A stretch of DNA of 64,000 nt from Paramagnetospirillum kuznetsovii. GTDB lineage: Bacteria > Pseudomonadota > Alphaproteobacteria > Rhodospirillales > Magnetospirillaceae. Positions 52,138-64,000 of this stretch are shown here, one piece after another. Both the position numbers and the translations under genes were made by a program. The notes beneath the pieces are model-generated. The model had not been told where the DNA came from, did not search any database, and worked only from the letters and a program-made list of their open reading frames with translations. Each line of letters starts with the position of its first letter. The first letter of the stretch is position 1. The stretch is from the NCBI RefSeq assembly GCF_003284725.1, contig NZ_PGTO01000003.1, positions 62,001 to 126,000 on the forward strand, in the 5' to 3' direction.

Positions 52138-55097
52138 GGACTTGCTCCCGCCATGGTTCCGCCGATCAGGGTAAAGCCAGCCCAGTGAACCGGATGGGCG
52201 GTGGCCCGGTTGTCGAGAAGATCCAACTGCGCTTGGCGAAGGGCGGCGTCGAACCCTTCCGTCGCCACGGCGGCATTGCGCTCGAAGGCGCGCGTCATCA
52301 ATTGGGTGGTGGACGCCGAGGGAACCGGCCAATGAGACGCCAGAACCGAACGGGCGCCAGCATGAAAAAAGACGTCGGCCAGACTGGACAGGGCCTCGCC
52401 GCCGAAGCTTCCCCCCGCCGAAGCGGTATTGCAGGCGGACAGAACCACCAGATCGGCATCCAGGCGCAGGGCGGCGATCTCGCTGGCCTCCAGAAGTCCA
52501 TCCTCGGCCTTGACGGTGGCCGGGCTCGGCGGCGGGCTCAGGGCGAGGCCCGGTTCCGACTGACACTTCAATTCGGCCGGCAGCAGGCCATGGGTCGCGA
52601 AATACAGCACGCGGTATTGGTCGAGCGCCTTGCCGCGAAGAGCGCTTTCGGTAGCGGCCCCATCCAGCAGGATATCGCCGGACGATGCCTTCAAGACCCG
52701 TCCGACCGCGTTCAACTCGGTGGCGGTATCGGGCAGCGGCGCCAGTTGGCCCAGCATTTGGGCGGGCAGCGGCCCGTCGCTGCGGCAATGATCAGCCAGT
52801 GCCGAAGCTCCCCTCTGCCCGCCTCCGCTAAAGCGGGGATTGCCGATGCCCAATAACGGACGTGTCGCTTGGGAGGTTCCCGCGTGACGGCGCATGGAGA
52901 CCAGAGCGCCCACCGACGGCCATTGGGCGATGGCGGCGTGGCGGACCAGCCAGTCGGCCTGGGCGGGCTCCACCGAACTGGGCGGGCCGACCACCAGGGC
53001 GGCGGACGGCAGGCTGGCAAGGGCTCCGGCCGGAATCACCATCAGATGGCGGGCGGTGCCGAGGATCGGCCCCAACGGCGCGAACAGCTTGCGATACAGC
53101 GAATGGGCCAGCATCAGGTCATAGCGCCCCACCCGCCCCTCGTGCACCGCGATGCCCTTGCGCAGATCGGCCACGTCGGTCGCAAGCTCCGCCTTGGTAA
53201 TGGGTAGCAAAGCCGCCCGGATGTCGTCGGCCGTGACGGCCACTGCCAAGCCGAAATCGTCGCCGAAGGCAAAGGCGACCACGGCCTCGCCCGGCTTCAG
53301 CGCCGTCCGCAGACGGGCAACGGTAACAGGAGCGGGATTGGACAGATTGGCATAGTCAGGGAAGGCAGTGCGCAGATCCACATCCAACTCGGCCATCCGC
53401 GTAACAGCCAGACCGTACTGCTCGGCCAGCCAGCTTTCCCGATCAAGATCCCGTTGCTCGCTCGGCCGGGCTGCCTCGGTGGCCAGGGACAAGCGGATTT
53501 CGTCGCGTCGGCGCTGACTGTCCTGGCGCTCGGCGACCATCTTGGCGATGCGCTCGTCTCCGGCGGCAAATTTCAATGCGGCGTGGGACACCGTATCGGC
53601 TTGCTGCCCGGCCTGGACCATTTGCAGGACAGAAAATACCTGATCGAGGAGGGCGGGACGGTCGCCGCCGTGCTCCGCCACTTCGAGGGCAGTCTGGATA
53701 AATGGCGCCACTGCTTCGAAGCCGAGGCGCAAGCCTTCCGGCGAGCGTCGCGACAGCATGGCGAATTCGGCGCGGAAATCCTCCATGGCCTCGCCGTAGC
53801 GCCCCTGATCGGCGTGAAAGCGGCCAAGAGCGGCCAGGGCCAGGATGGTGGGCATGCCGTCGTTGAACAGCCGTTGGCTGGTAGCGACGGCCTCCTTCAG
53901 CAAGGGCTCGCCTTGCGCCGCCCGCCCTTGGCGGCCATAGACCTCGCCCAAGGCTGCCAAGGCCCGCACCCGCCAGCCGCCGGGCAGGCCGACCGTCTTG
54001 TCGGTAATGGCAAGCGCCTCGGCGGCGGCGATCTCGGCCGTGGCGAGATCATTCAGCTTGAGAGCCATGGCCGCTTCCAGCAGCAGGCTCTGCGCCTGGT
54101 CGCCCCTCGCCAGGAATCCGTCCATCAGCCCGCCCCTGGCCCCGACCGCGCCACCATCGGCGACGACCATGGCTTGCCGCGCCAGAGTGGCTTGCCGCGC
54201 CAGGGTCCGCGCCTCCGCATAGCTGTGGCGATTGGCGGCATCCAATGCCTGATAGCTCAGCAGGCGCGGCACGTCGTGGGGAGACACTGACTTGCGCACC
54301 AGCGGCTCGGCACGGCGGAACAGTTCCCCCGCCTCCACGAAACGCCCCTGGTTGCTCACTTCCAGGGCCAGATGCATCAAGGTGTCGCCCAATCCGGGAT
54401 CGGTCTCGCCGAAGACCTTGCGCTGCACGTCGAACGCCCGCCGATAGGCTTGCTCGGCACCGACATGATTGCCCATGCCGTTGTTGAGCCGCGCCAATTC
54501 GGTCAGATCGCGATAGCCCGCGGCCAGGGCCGGATCGAACAGGGCAGATTTGCTCGCGGGCTTGTCGCGACGGGGATTGACGGCGGTTTGGGCGGCGCTC
54601 GGCGGGGCCAGATGAGCGATGGCGGCTTCAAGCGCCGGCTGATTGGCGGGCACGCCCTCGGCCTGGATCAGCAACTGGCCCCGAATGGCGGCCACGGTAA
54701 CGGCTGGCCAGCCGCCCTCCCGCGCCGAGCATAGGGCCACCAGCACGTCGCCGCCGTCGTCGGATGTCACCCATTCCCCAGGCTGACAGGACAATCTGAA
54801 CGCCATGTCGGCGGTGATCGGGCTGTCGGCGACGGCCTTGGCGGCGGCCTCCCTGGTCGGCGCCGCCTCTCCGGTCCAATCGGCTCTCACCCGGCCACCG
54901 GCCAGGGAGGTTGGCCCGCAACGGACTTCGATCGGGGCCGGAACGCGCGGATCGGCCGAGATGGGGGCGCGAACCTCGCCACGGCAATCCTGCCCCAGCA
55001 AGTCCTTGCCCAGCAGAACCGAATCGTCCGCCCAGGCAAGTCCGGCCGACACAAATCCCAAAGCGGTCAGGGCGACGAGGCGGCCGATTGCTACCAC
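52134..55097 (-). CDS. Exported TPR-CHAT protein (caspase-like protease)
   Basis: A 987-residue protein starting at GTG 55097 with a signal peptide (VALTALGFVSAGLAWA). Residues about 190-560 contain tetratricopeptide-like helical repeats (YRDLTELARLNNGMGNHVGA; LGDTLMHLALEVSNQGRFVE). The C-terminal third is a CHAT domain, the caspase/separase-related clan, with catalytic His836 in YFATHGLLPAE and Cys889 in VVLSACNTASAGG, and SLADVFFHAGARSVLASHWP after it. Both catalytic residues are intact. It overlaps the TpsA stop by 7 bases. The presence of a signal peptide puts this protease, unusually, in the periplasm or outside. Confidence 0.93.
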   Translation of the reverse strand: MVAIGRLVALTALGFVSAGLAWADDSVLLGKDLLGQDCRGEVRAPISADPRVPAPIEVRCGPTSLAGGRVRADWTGEAAPTREAAAKAVADSPITADMAFRLSCQPGEWVTSDDGGDVLVALCSAREGGWPAVTVAAIRGQLLIQAEGVPANQPALEAAIAHLAPPSAAQTAVNPRRDKPASKSALFDPALAAGYRDLTELARLNNGMGNHVGAEQAYRRAFDVQRKVFGETDPGLGDTLMHLALEVSNQGRFVEAGELFRRAEPLVRKSVSPHDVPRLLSYQALDAANRHSYAEARTLARQATLARQAMVVADGGAVGARGGLMDGFLARGDQAQSLLLEAAMALKLNDLATAEIAAAEALAITDKTVGLPGGWRVRALAALGEVYGRQGRAAQGEPLLKEAVATSQRLFNDGMPTILALAALGRFHADQGRYGEAMEDFRAEFAMLSRRSPEGLRLGFEAVAPFIQTALEVAEHGGDRPALLDQVFSVLQMVQAGQQADTVSHAALKFAAGDERIAKMVAERQDSQRRRDEIRLSLATEAARPSEQRDLDRESWLAEQYGLAVTRMAELDVDLRTAFPDYANLSNPAPVTVARLRTALKPGEAVVAFAFGDDFGLAVAVTADDIRAALLPITKAELATDVADLRKGIAVHEGRVGRYDLMLAHSLYRKLFAPLGPILGTARHLMVIPAGALASLPSAALVVGPPSSVEPAQADWLVRHAAIAQWPSVGALVSMRRHAGTSQATRPLLGIGNPRFSGGGQRGASALADHCRSDGPLPAQMLGQLAPLPDTATELNAVGRVLKASSGDILLDGAATESALRGKALDQYRVLYFATHGLLPAELKCQSEPGLALSPPPSPATVKAEDGLLEASEIAALRLDADLVVLSACNTASAGGSFGGEALSSLADVFFHAGARSVLASHWPVPSASTTQLMTRAFERNAAVATEGFDAALRQAQLDLLDNRATAHPVHWAGFTLIGGTMAGASP

Positions 55098-57313
55098 AGC
55101 GCCGGATTCCCAAAGCTTGAGTAGCGCTGGCTCACGCCGGGAATGTCTTGGTTGCCAGCGGGCGCCGCCGGAACCTCGCGTTGCAGCAGGCCGGGAATGA
55201 CCTGGGCCACGGCCGGTTTGGCAGCAGGCTCCTTGCGGGGACCGTCGCGGCCACCGCCGGGCTGGGGTGGACCGCCGGGACGGCCGCCTTGCTCCGCGCC
55301 CTGCGCCCCGGGCTCGCCGGGCGGCCCGAAGGCAGACTCGCTCGCTTCGCCCGCCAATGCGTCGCCCCCCCCGGGCCCTTGTCCCGGAGCGCCGCCACCC
55401 GGACCGGCTCCGCCCAGCACATCGCCTGCCCCCACTCCGCCGGGCGGAGGCGCACCCATGCCTTGCGGTCCGGGAGCGACCGATCCCGGAGGCGGAGGCG
55501 GAGGCGGAGGAGGCGGTCGGGACGCTCCGGGTGGCGATCCGCCTCCCGCTGGGTTGTTGAGGGTGACGGTACCCGCCCCGGCGGTCAGCACCGCGCCGTT
55601 GTTGATCACGGTGCGGGTTGCGGTCACCGAAATGTTGCCGCCGGTGGAATTGATGGTAGGAGCGCCGCCGCCGCCCAGGCTGACATCACCACCCGACAGG
55701 CTAATGTTTCCTCCCGCCGTGGTGGCGGTGGAGTAATTGAGTACGCTGGCATTGCCGGCCGAAATGCTGACCGCGCCGCCGGTCGTGATGGATGAGCCGT
55801 TCTGGCCGGTGAAGTTGCCACCGGAATTGATCGTCAGGGAGTTTGTTGCTCCCGTATTGATGGCGACGGTGTTCATCATCGTGATATTGCCGCCTGCCGA
55901 GGTCGATAGCGAAACGGCGCCACCACCGAGCAAGGCGACGATCTTTCCGTCGGTGATGGAGGATGCCGGTCCGCCCACATTGGGCGTCAGCGGATTTCCC
56001 GCCATGTTGACAGGAGATCCGCCCGCCGCGCCGTGCGTGATGTCGAAGTCCAGCGGATCGAGCAACAGGGAGCCGGAGCGCCCCGATGAGGCCGTGCGAT
56101 CCACGCTGCCCTCGAAGGCCAGATAGCTCTTGCCGGAAACCTCCACCGCACCGCCATCACCGCCCCCGGCCCCGCCCCTCACGCTGACGAAGCCATAGGC
56201 GCGAGTGGTCCCATCGGACCAGACCACCACTTGACCGCCATTGCCCCGGTCGGTGGCGTCGGCCACCAATGTCGCGGTGGGCGCAAGATAGGTCACGCTG
56301 GAATTGGACTCGGGGCCTTCGCCATGCCAGTTGCCTCCCGCCAGGATCGTGCCGCCACCAGTCGCACCGGATGCATCGATGCGCGCACCATCCATGATGC
56401 CGACCGTCTGGCCCAGAACCTTGACGGTACCGCCGGTCTCGCCGCTATTGGCCCCCACGGCCTGCACCTGGCCGGTTACCGAGACGATGCCGGTAGCGCC
56501 ACCGTCGAACACGATCTCGCCATTCTTGGCCGAGACCGAGTTGGCTTCAACCAGGCCGCCGACATTGATGACGTCGCGCGTCACCGCGTCGATGGACCGC
56601 GCCGCGATCAACACTTGGCCGCCAGCAACTTTGATGAGTCCGCTATTGGTGGCCACAGCCCCCACCGCCGCCTCGCCGACCTGATAGCGCAGCAGTCCGT
56701 CACCATTGACGTCGACGTTGAAGGTCTTGGCGGCGCCCAGGGCGGCGGCGCCCTGCGGCGCGCTGATCTGACCGGAATTTTCCACCTGGACCGCCGCCAG
56801 GATCACCGTGCCGGTCGGCGCGGCGGAAATGACCCCGGCATTGCTGACCGCCCCATTGGCGGTGGGCGCCGAAAAGGCATAGCGCGCCGCCAGGAAGTCG
56901 GCATTGGCGATGCTCGAGGTGGTGGCGACAAAGCTGCCGACGCTGATACGGCCGGAACTGCCGATCTGAATACCGTTGGGATTGACGATGAAGACGATGC
57001 CGTTGGCAAGCAGTTGCCCGTTCAGGCTGGACATGGAGCCGCCGATCACCCGGTTGAGGATGCTGGCCTGGGCGTTCGGCTGGGTGATGCGGACGATCTC
57101 GCCCGCTCCGATGGAAAAGCTGTTCCAGTTGATGACCAGCTTGCTGCTCTGCTGGATGATGTTGAGGGTATTGCCGCTCTGGGTGATGGTGGCCTGGCCG
57201 CTGACGACGCTGCCGTTCTGCGGCGCCGCCTCCGCGACCAACGCCGGAACCATGGCCAAGATTGTGCTGGACAGAAGCAGTGGACGTCGGCCGAAGACGA
57301 GCAAGGCGTTCAT
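55091..57313 (-). CDS. TpsA exoprotein (filamentous-haemagglutinin N-terminal domain)
   Basis: A 740-residue two-partner secretion exoprotein. The signal peptide is residues 1-27 (ending ALVAEA). The TPS domain follows, with NTLNIIQQSSKLVINWNSFS, IVFIVNPNGIQIG and GGQVLIAARSIDAV. A beta-helix-like region of Gly/Ser/Val/Thr repeats extends to about residue 580. The end is unusual: ten consecutive prolines and then a Gly/Pro-rich collagen-like segment (GPPGEPGAQGAEQGG) and a short conserved-looking tail ending SSFGNPALW. It is short for a TpsA. ATG 57313 is 1 base after the TpsB stop; an in-frame extension upstream overlaps TpsB and lacks a signal sequence. Confidence 0.92.
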   Translation of the reverse strand: MNALLVFGRRPLLLSSTILAMVPALVAEAAPQNGSVVSGQATITQSGNTLNIIQQSSKLVINWNSFSIGAGEIVRITQPNAQASILNRVIGGSMSSLNGQLLANGIVFIVNPNGIQIGSSGRISVGSFVATTSSIANADFLAARYAFSAPTANGAVSNAGVISAAPTGTVILAAVQVENSGQISAPQGAAALGAAKTFNVDVNGDGLLRYQVGEAAVGAVATNSGLIKVAGGQVLIAARSIDAVTRDVINVGGLVEANSVSAKNGEIVFDGGATGIVSVTGQVQAVGANSGETGGTVKVLGQTVGIMDGARIDASGATGGGTILAGGNWHGEGPESNSSVTYLAPTATLVADATDRGNGGQVVVWSDGTTRAYGFVSVRGGAGGGDGGAVEVSGKSYLAFEGSVDRTASSGRSGSLLLDPLDFDITHGAAGGSPVNMAGNPLTPNVGGPASSITDGKIVALLGGGAVSLSTSAGGNITMMNTVAINTGATNSLTINSGGNFTGQNGSSITTGGAVSISAGNASVLNYSTATTAGGNISLSGGDVSLGGGGAPTINSTGGNISVTATRTVINNGAVLTAGAGTVTLNNPAGGGSPPGASRPPPPPPPPPPGSVAPGPQGMGAPPPGGVGAGDVLGGAGPGGGAPGQGPGGGDALAGEASESAFGPPGEPGAQGAEQGGRPGGPPQPGGGRDGPRKEPAAKPAVAQVIPGLLQREVPAAPAGNQDIPGVSQRYSSFGNPALW
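55488..55516 (-). repeat. GGAGGC microsatellite encoding polyproline
   Basis: Three perfect GGAGGC copies and degenerate neighbours on the plus strand (CC-rich on the coding strand) encode ten prolines in TpsA. Copy number changes would alter the polyproline spacer in frame. Confidence 0.8.
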
Positions 57314-57314
57314 G

Positions 57315-59069
57315 TCAGAACCGTCCAGACAGAGCGAGGATGACACGGGCGAAATGACCGCCCACCGTGCTCTCTGCTCCCTGAAGGCGGTGGGCGGCTT
57401 CCAACGTCGCGTCGAGACTATCGGTCAGGCCCGAACGCAGCCCGGCACCGCAGGATGACAGTCCCTGCTGGCGTCCCGTGCTGCGGATCCAGACGAGACC
57501 AGCATCGTAAAAGGTATAGACCATCAGGGATTTCGCTTCCGGAACAAGCGCCGAAATATCGTGGCGCAGAGATGCCGTGGCACCAAAGCCGTGATCGCCC
57601 ACCAGGGCGCTGGGATCATAGCCGTGCCCGTAGGTGGTGCCGCCCAAGGCGAACTCCTCGCCCGACAGCAGGGTCACGTCGGAGTACTGCCCCGAAGTTC
57701 CCAAATACAGATCCCATGACGGCGCGAGATTTTGCAGGCGGCTGAGATCGAAGGTGGCCTTGGTGAAGGATGGATCCGCCCCCAGCCGCGATAGGGAGGC
57801 ATCACCCCGCGCGCTGCCGCCCAACTGCGGCAGGCCCCGCGACAGCCCCATGGCGGCGGAATCAACCCCCGACAGCCAGCCCGAATGTAGCCATGACAGC
57901 TTGGCATCCACCACCCGCCACCGGTCGAAGCTGACAGGCACACCGGCAAGATGGCTGTTTGCCATGCGGGCGGTCAAGCCGCCGTCGAGGGTGATGGTGT
58001 TCGCCCTGGTCCGCAGGAGCGGATAGCTGAGCCTTCCCCCCAGATTGGAACTGAAGGTCCGCCCATCCTGATCCTCCAAGGTATAGCCTGGGCGCGACAT
58101 GCTGTAGTCAAAGGCCAGCGAAGCCATGGCGCCATCGGTCCCCATGGGCTGGACATAGCCCAGGCGCATGGCCTTTTTTTTCCGGCCATCCGGAGTGGAC
58201 GAGACGCCTGCCGTGACCCGTTCCCCAAACCCGGCAACCGAGTTCAATCCAATGTCGGAATTGGCATACCAAGGCCCCTCGTAGCGTGAGGACCGGTTGT
58301 CGACGCTGGCCGTCACATCCATGGTGGCGACGGACGCCGTCAGCACCAGATCGGCGGCGCCGGTCTCGTCCTTGGACGGCTTGAGCAGACCGGCGGCCTT
58401 CATGCCCGGGAGGTCGTTGACGAGCAGCAGGGCTCGCTCCATGGTGTCGTTGCGCAAGGGGCGTTGGGCCACGACCGGCGCAAGAATTCCCCTGACCCGC
58501 GCCTCCTCGGCCCCGGCCAGTCCCTCGACGGCGATGGCCCCGACATAGCCCTCCACCACCTGAATCTTGAATATCCCACTTCGCGTCCGCTGGGGCGGAA
58601 CCACCGTTCGCGTCAGCAGATATCCTTCGGCGCGGTAGCGGGCCTCGATGGCCTCGGCGATCCCGATGATGTCCGACAGCGACACTTCTCGGCCGATAAT
58701 CGGGGCGGCCAACGCGGACAGATCCTCCTTGGGCAGTGCGGTGGCGCCTTCGACGACCACTTCACGCACCAAGAAGCGTAGCGAATCGACGTCCTGGCCC
58801 AGGGGGGCGCGTTTGGGCGCCGGAATAATGATGTCGAAATCGCCACGAGGGGCAGGTTGCACCACCGGCTTTTCCCGGCCGGGCTCGGCGCTGCTCGGCA
58901 GACGGCTTTGCCCTTGCGCGGAGAGTGGCAGCCAAAAGGTAAGCAACACGACCGCCAGCCTCCCAGACAAATATCGAGCATGGTTGGAAGCCGTTGCCAA
59001 AAGAAAATTCCCCCAAAGATATCGCGTCAATCCCAGATCAATTTGCGCCCCTGCCCAAATTTTCCGCAC
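57315..59069 (-). CDS. TpsB outer-membrane transporter (ShlB/FhaC/HecB family)
   Basis: The transporter of a two-partner secretion pair: periplasmic POTRA domains (about residues 95-240, with VREVVVEGATALPKEDL and FKIQVVEGYVGAIAVEG) and a C-terminal 16-strand beta barrel ending in Phe (ILALSGRF), as outer-membrane proteins do. The longest frame begins at GTG 59069, 584 codons. A TTG at 59000 preceded by GGGGGA would give a 561-residue protein with an ordinary signal peptide (NHARYLSGRLAVVLLTFWLP), and I think that start more likely. It is the first gene of the operon. Confidence 0.92.
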   Translation of the reverse strand: MRKIWAGAQIDLGLTRYLWGNFLLATASNHARYLSGRLAVVLLTFWLPLSAQGQSRLPSSAEPGREKPVVQPAPRGDFDIIIPAPKRAPLGQDVDSLRFLVREVVVEGATALPKEDLSALAAPIIGREVSLSDIIGIAEAIEARYRAEGYLLTRTVVPPQRTRSGIFKIQVVEGYVGAIAVEGLAGAEEARVRGILAPVVAQRPLRNDTMERALLLVNDLPGMKAAGLLKPSKDETGAADLVLTASVATMDVTASVDNRSSRYEGPWYANSDIGLNSVAGFGERVTAGVSSTPDGRKKKAMRLGYVQPMGTDGAMASLAFDYSMSRPGYTLEDQDGRTFSSNLGGRLSYPLLRTRANTITLDGGLTARMANSHLAGVPVSFDRWRVVDAKLSWLHSGWLSGVDSAAMGLSRGLPQLGGSARGDASLSRLGADPSFTKATFDLSRLQNLAPSWDLYLGTSGQYSDVTLLSGEEFALGGTTYGHGYDPSALVGDHGFGATASLRHDISALVPEAKSLMVYTFYDAGLVWIRSTGRQQGLSSCGAGLRSGLTDSLDATLEAAHRLQGAESTVGGHFARVILALSGRF

Positions 59070-59402
59070 TGACCAGCGGCATGATAACGTCGAAAAGTAA
59101 ATTGAACCACTGCAGTCCGGGTGGCCGAGGAACCGCGCTAAAATTCCTCCAGCAGTATGAACATAAGCACTACATCATGGGACATCTGGCCCGTGACCTT
59201 GAGCGCAACCGGGACCATTCCATAGGCGTCGAATTCGTTGCCGCCCATCCTGCCCGGGCGGGTGGCGGCCCCCTATCCCGAATTTCCCCAACTGACAGTC
59301 CGTCACGCTATTTCTAGGGACAGGTGGGGGACAAAATCAGCCAAGCGGCATCGCCGCTCTGCTGAGCGCCGTCGAGGTCATGCCGTAACTGCTTGAATTT
59401 GT
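59070..59402. other. Intergenic region upstream of tpsB
   Basis: A 333-base gap between the TpsB gene and tRNA-Leu. It must contain the promoter of the minus-strand operon. It is slightly AT-richer near 59080-59110 and 59140-59180. I see no convincing gene, no long inverted repeat and no sigma-54 motif. Confidence 0.5.
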
Positions 59403-59488
59403 TGGTGCCCCAGGCCGGACTCGAACCAGCACGCCGTTGCCGGCAACAGATTTTGAGTCTGCCGCGTCTACCATTCCGCCACTGGGGC
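59403..59488 (-). tRNA. tRNA-Leu (CAA)
   Basis: The minus strand gives a complete 86-base class II tRNA: acceptor GCCCCAG pairing with CTGGGGC, D arm with GGCGGAATGGTAGACGC, an anticodon loop CTCAAAA with anticodon CAA, a variable arm TTGCCGGCAACGGCG, a T loop GGTTCGAGTCC and encoded CCA. The TTG codon is read. It lies downstream of metH in the same direction. Confidence 0.97.
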
Positions 59489-59559
59489 ACCGCAAGAATG
59501 GTGGGCGGACTATAGCGAAGGCGGGGGGCGGGTCAACGGATTTCCGCCCCCCGATTTGC

Positions 59560-63033
<3,474 letters not shown>

Positions 63034-63076
63034 GGGTCTTGGTCCTTAATGACGGCCGAGGCCGGCCCCAGGCGAA

Positions 63077-63165
63077 TTCACCACGAAGGCGCGAAGGCGC
63101 GAAGGATCACGAAGAAATAGTCCTTCTTCCCCTTGTCTTCGTGCCTTCGCGCCTTCGTGGTTCAA
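63077..63165. repeat. CACGAAGG-type inverted repeat between metF and metH
   Basis: TTCACCACGAAGGCGCGAAG and following bases (63077-63114) pair with the complement at 63132-63165 (CTTGTCTTCGTGCCTTCGCG, then CCTTCGTGGTTCAA). The unit is CACGAAGG, one letter different from the CACCAAGG unit at 11815 and 28042. A long hairpin would form in the metF-metH intercistronic RNA. Confidence 0.8.
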
Positions 63166-63168
63166 TTT

Positions 63169-64000
63169 TCAATCTTTTTTCGCCGTCGCCCTGACCCCCA
63201 GGATGTGGGAGATGGCATAGGCGAGGTCGGCGCGGTTCAGGGTGTAGAAGTGGAACTGCTCCACCCCGTTCTGGGCCAGGATGCGGCACTGTTCGGCCGC
63301 GACGGTGGCGGCCACCAGACGGCGGGACTCGGGGTCGTCGTCCAAGCCCTCGAACAGATTTGCCATCCAATCGGGGACGGAGGCGCCACAGGCGGCGGAG
63401 AATTTCTGCACCTGGGCGAAATTGGTCACCGGCAGGATGCCGGGCAACACCGGAACCGTGATTCCGGCCTTGGCGCAGCGCTCCATGAAATTCAGGAAAA
63501 CCGCCGGATCGAAGAAATACTGGCTGATGGCCCGGCTCGCCCCGGCATCGATCTTGCGCTTCAGATTATCCAGATCGAAATCGGCGGAAGGCGCGTCGGG
63601 ATGCTTTTCCGGATAGGCGGCCACGGAAATCTCGAAATCGGCGATGCGCTTCAGCCCCTGGACCAGATCGACCGCATAGGCGTAGCCGTCGGGATGGGCG
63701 GCATAGGGCTGGCCGTCGGGCATGTCGCCGCGCAGGGCCACGATATGGCGGATGCCCTCGTCCCAGTAGCGCCGGGCGATATCATCCACCTCGCCGCGCG
63801 AATGGCCGACGCAGGTCAGATGGGCGGCGGGCCTCAGCTTGGTCTCGCGGGCGATGCGCACCACCGTCTCGTGGGTGCGTTCCCGCGTGGAGCCACCGGC
63901 CCCATAGGTCACCGAGACGAATTGGGGGCCCAAGGGCTCCAGCCGCTGGACGCATTCCCAAAGGGATTGCTGCATCTTCTCGGTCTTGGGCGGGAAGAAT
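63169..64000 (-). CDS. metF: Methylenetetrahydrofolate reductase (partial)
   Basis: The gene runs off the right edge; 277 codons are visible. It reduces 5,10-methylene-THF to 5-methyl-THF, feeding MetH. Motifs: the N-terminal FFPPKTEKM, VSVTYGAGGSTRERTHE, HLTCVGHSR, VALRGDMPDG and YPEKHPDA, then ISQYFFDPAVFLNFM and PVLPGILPVTNF. The end HILGVRATAKKD is close to the usual C-terminus. The frame is open through position 64000, so the start lies outside. It is upstream of metH on the same strand. Confidence 0.96.
   Translation of the reverse strand, partial: FFPPKTEKMQQSLWECVQRLEPLGPQFVSVTYGAGGSTRERTHETVVRIARETKLRPAAHLTCVGHSRGEVDDIARRYWDEGIRHIVALRGDMPDGQPYAAHPDGYAYAVDLVQGLKRIADFEISVAAYPEKHPDAPSADFDLDNLKRKIDAGASRAISQYFFDPAVFLNFMERCAKAGITVPVLPGILPVTNFAQVQKFSAACGASVPDWMANLFEGLDDDPESRRLVAATVAAEQCRILAQNGVEQFHFYTLNRADLAYAISHILGVRATAKKD

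Overview
The window looks like a GC-rich chromosome segment of an alphaproteobacterium in the order Rhodospirillales, closest in style to Magnetospirillum. This rests on family-level gene order (argH, an LptM-like lipoprotein, lysA, DUF4175; a zinc-ribbon/DUF3426 protein divergent from ftsE-ftsX; rplY-pth-ychF), many sensory and cyclic-nucleotide proteins, and B12-dependent enzymes (class II ribonucleotide reductase, MetH). The species is inferred from memory of such gene sets, not from a database search. There is no rRNA, CRISPR array or recognisable insertion sequence. One tRNA-Leu is present.

Layout. 1-8300 (minus strand): two-component genes, with a CheY-like regulator, a membrane PAS protein whose kinase and exonuclease modules both look degenerate, a small membrane protein and a symporter-histidine kinase, followed by an unknown HTH protein and two more regulators. 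8373-14407: palindromic repeats, an HD nucleotidase, an MFS exporter, rplY-pth, a GxxExxY gene bracketed by inverted repeats, ychF and a UbiA-type prenyltransferase. 14545-22640: a diguanylate cyclase, two tiny coupled genes, an RND efflux locus whose pump reads without a stop into a c-type cytochrome domain, and a hemerythrin. 22756-28025: argH-lptM-lysA-DUF4175. 28042-32553: repeats, DUF3426, ftsE-ftsX-ydcF-plsC. 32559-36231: DnaA-box-like sites and a B12-dependent ribonucleotide reductase carrying a LAGLIDADG intein placed exactly before its catalytic cysteine. 36270-39468: small genes, then a lower-GC pair (an unknown beta-rich protein and a zinc-finger protein with a Glu-His repeat). 39619-46284: a SulP-STAS-cNMP transporter, a DMT exporter, tautomerase, glycerate kinase and an isolated FliD-like gene behind a sigma-54-type promoter. 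46347-59069: the most unusual region. 59403-64000: tRNA-Leu, metH and metF (truncated by the window edge).

The 46-59 kb region holds a tightly coupled minus-strand operon: TpsB outer-membrane transporter, TpsA secreted exoprotein, an exported TPR-CHAT (caspase-like) protein, an exported FecR-like protein and a CHASE2-nucleotide cyclase. Three genes beside it (46347-47411, 47506-49095, 49092-49472) encode cyclic-nucleotide-binding domains, one fused to a pseudokinase. I read this as a possible envelope-to-cytoplasm signalling system: a secreted or periplasmic module sensed by CHASE2, a cyclic nucleotide made inside, and dedicated receptors next door. The wiring is inference; the domains and overlaps are visible. 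Other strong signals are the GxxExxY gene whose Shine-Dalgarno lies in a repeat arm, solo copies of that repeat elsewhere, the intein, the RND-cytochrome fusion and the degenerate sensor.
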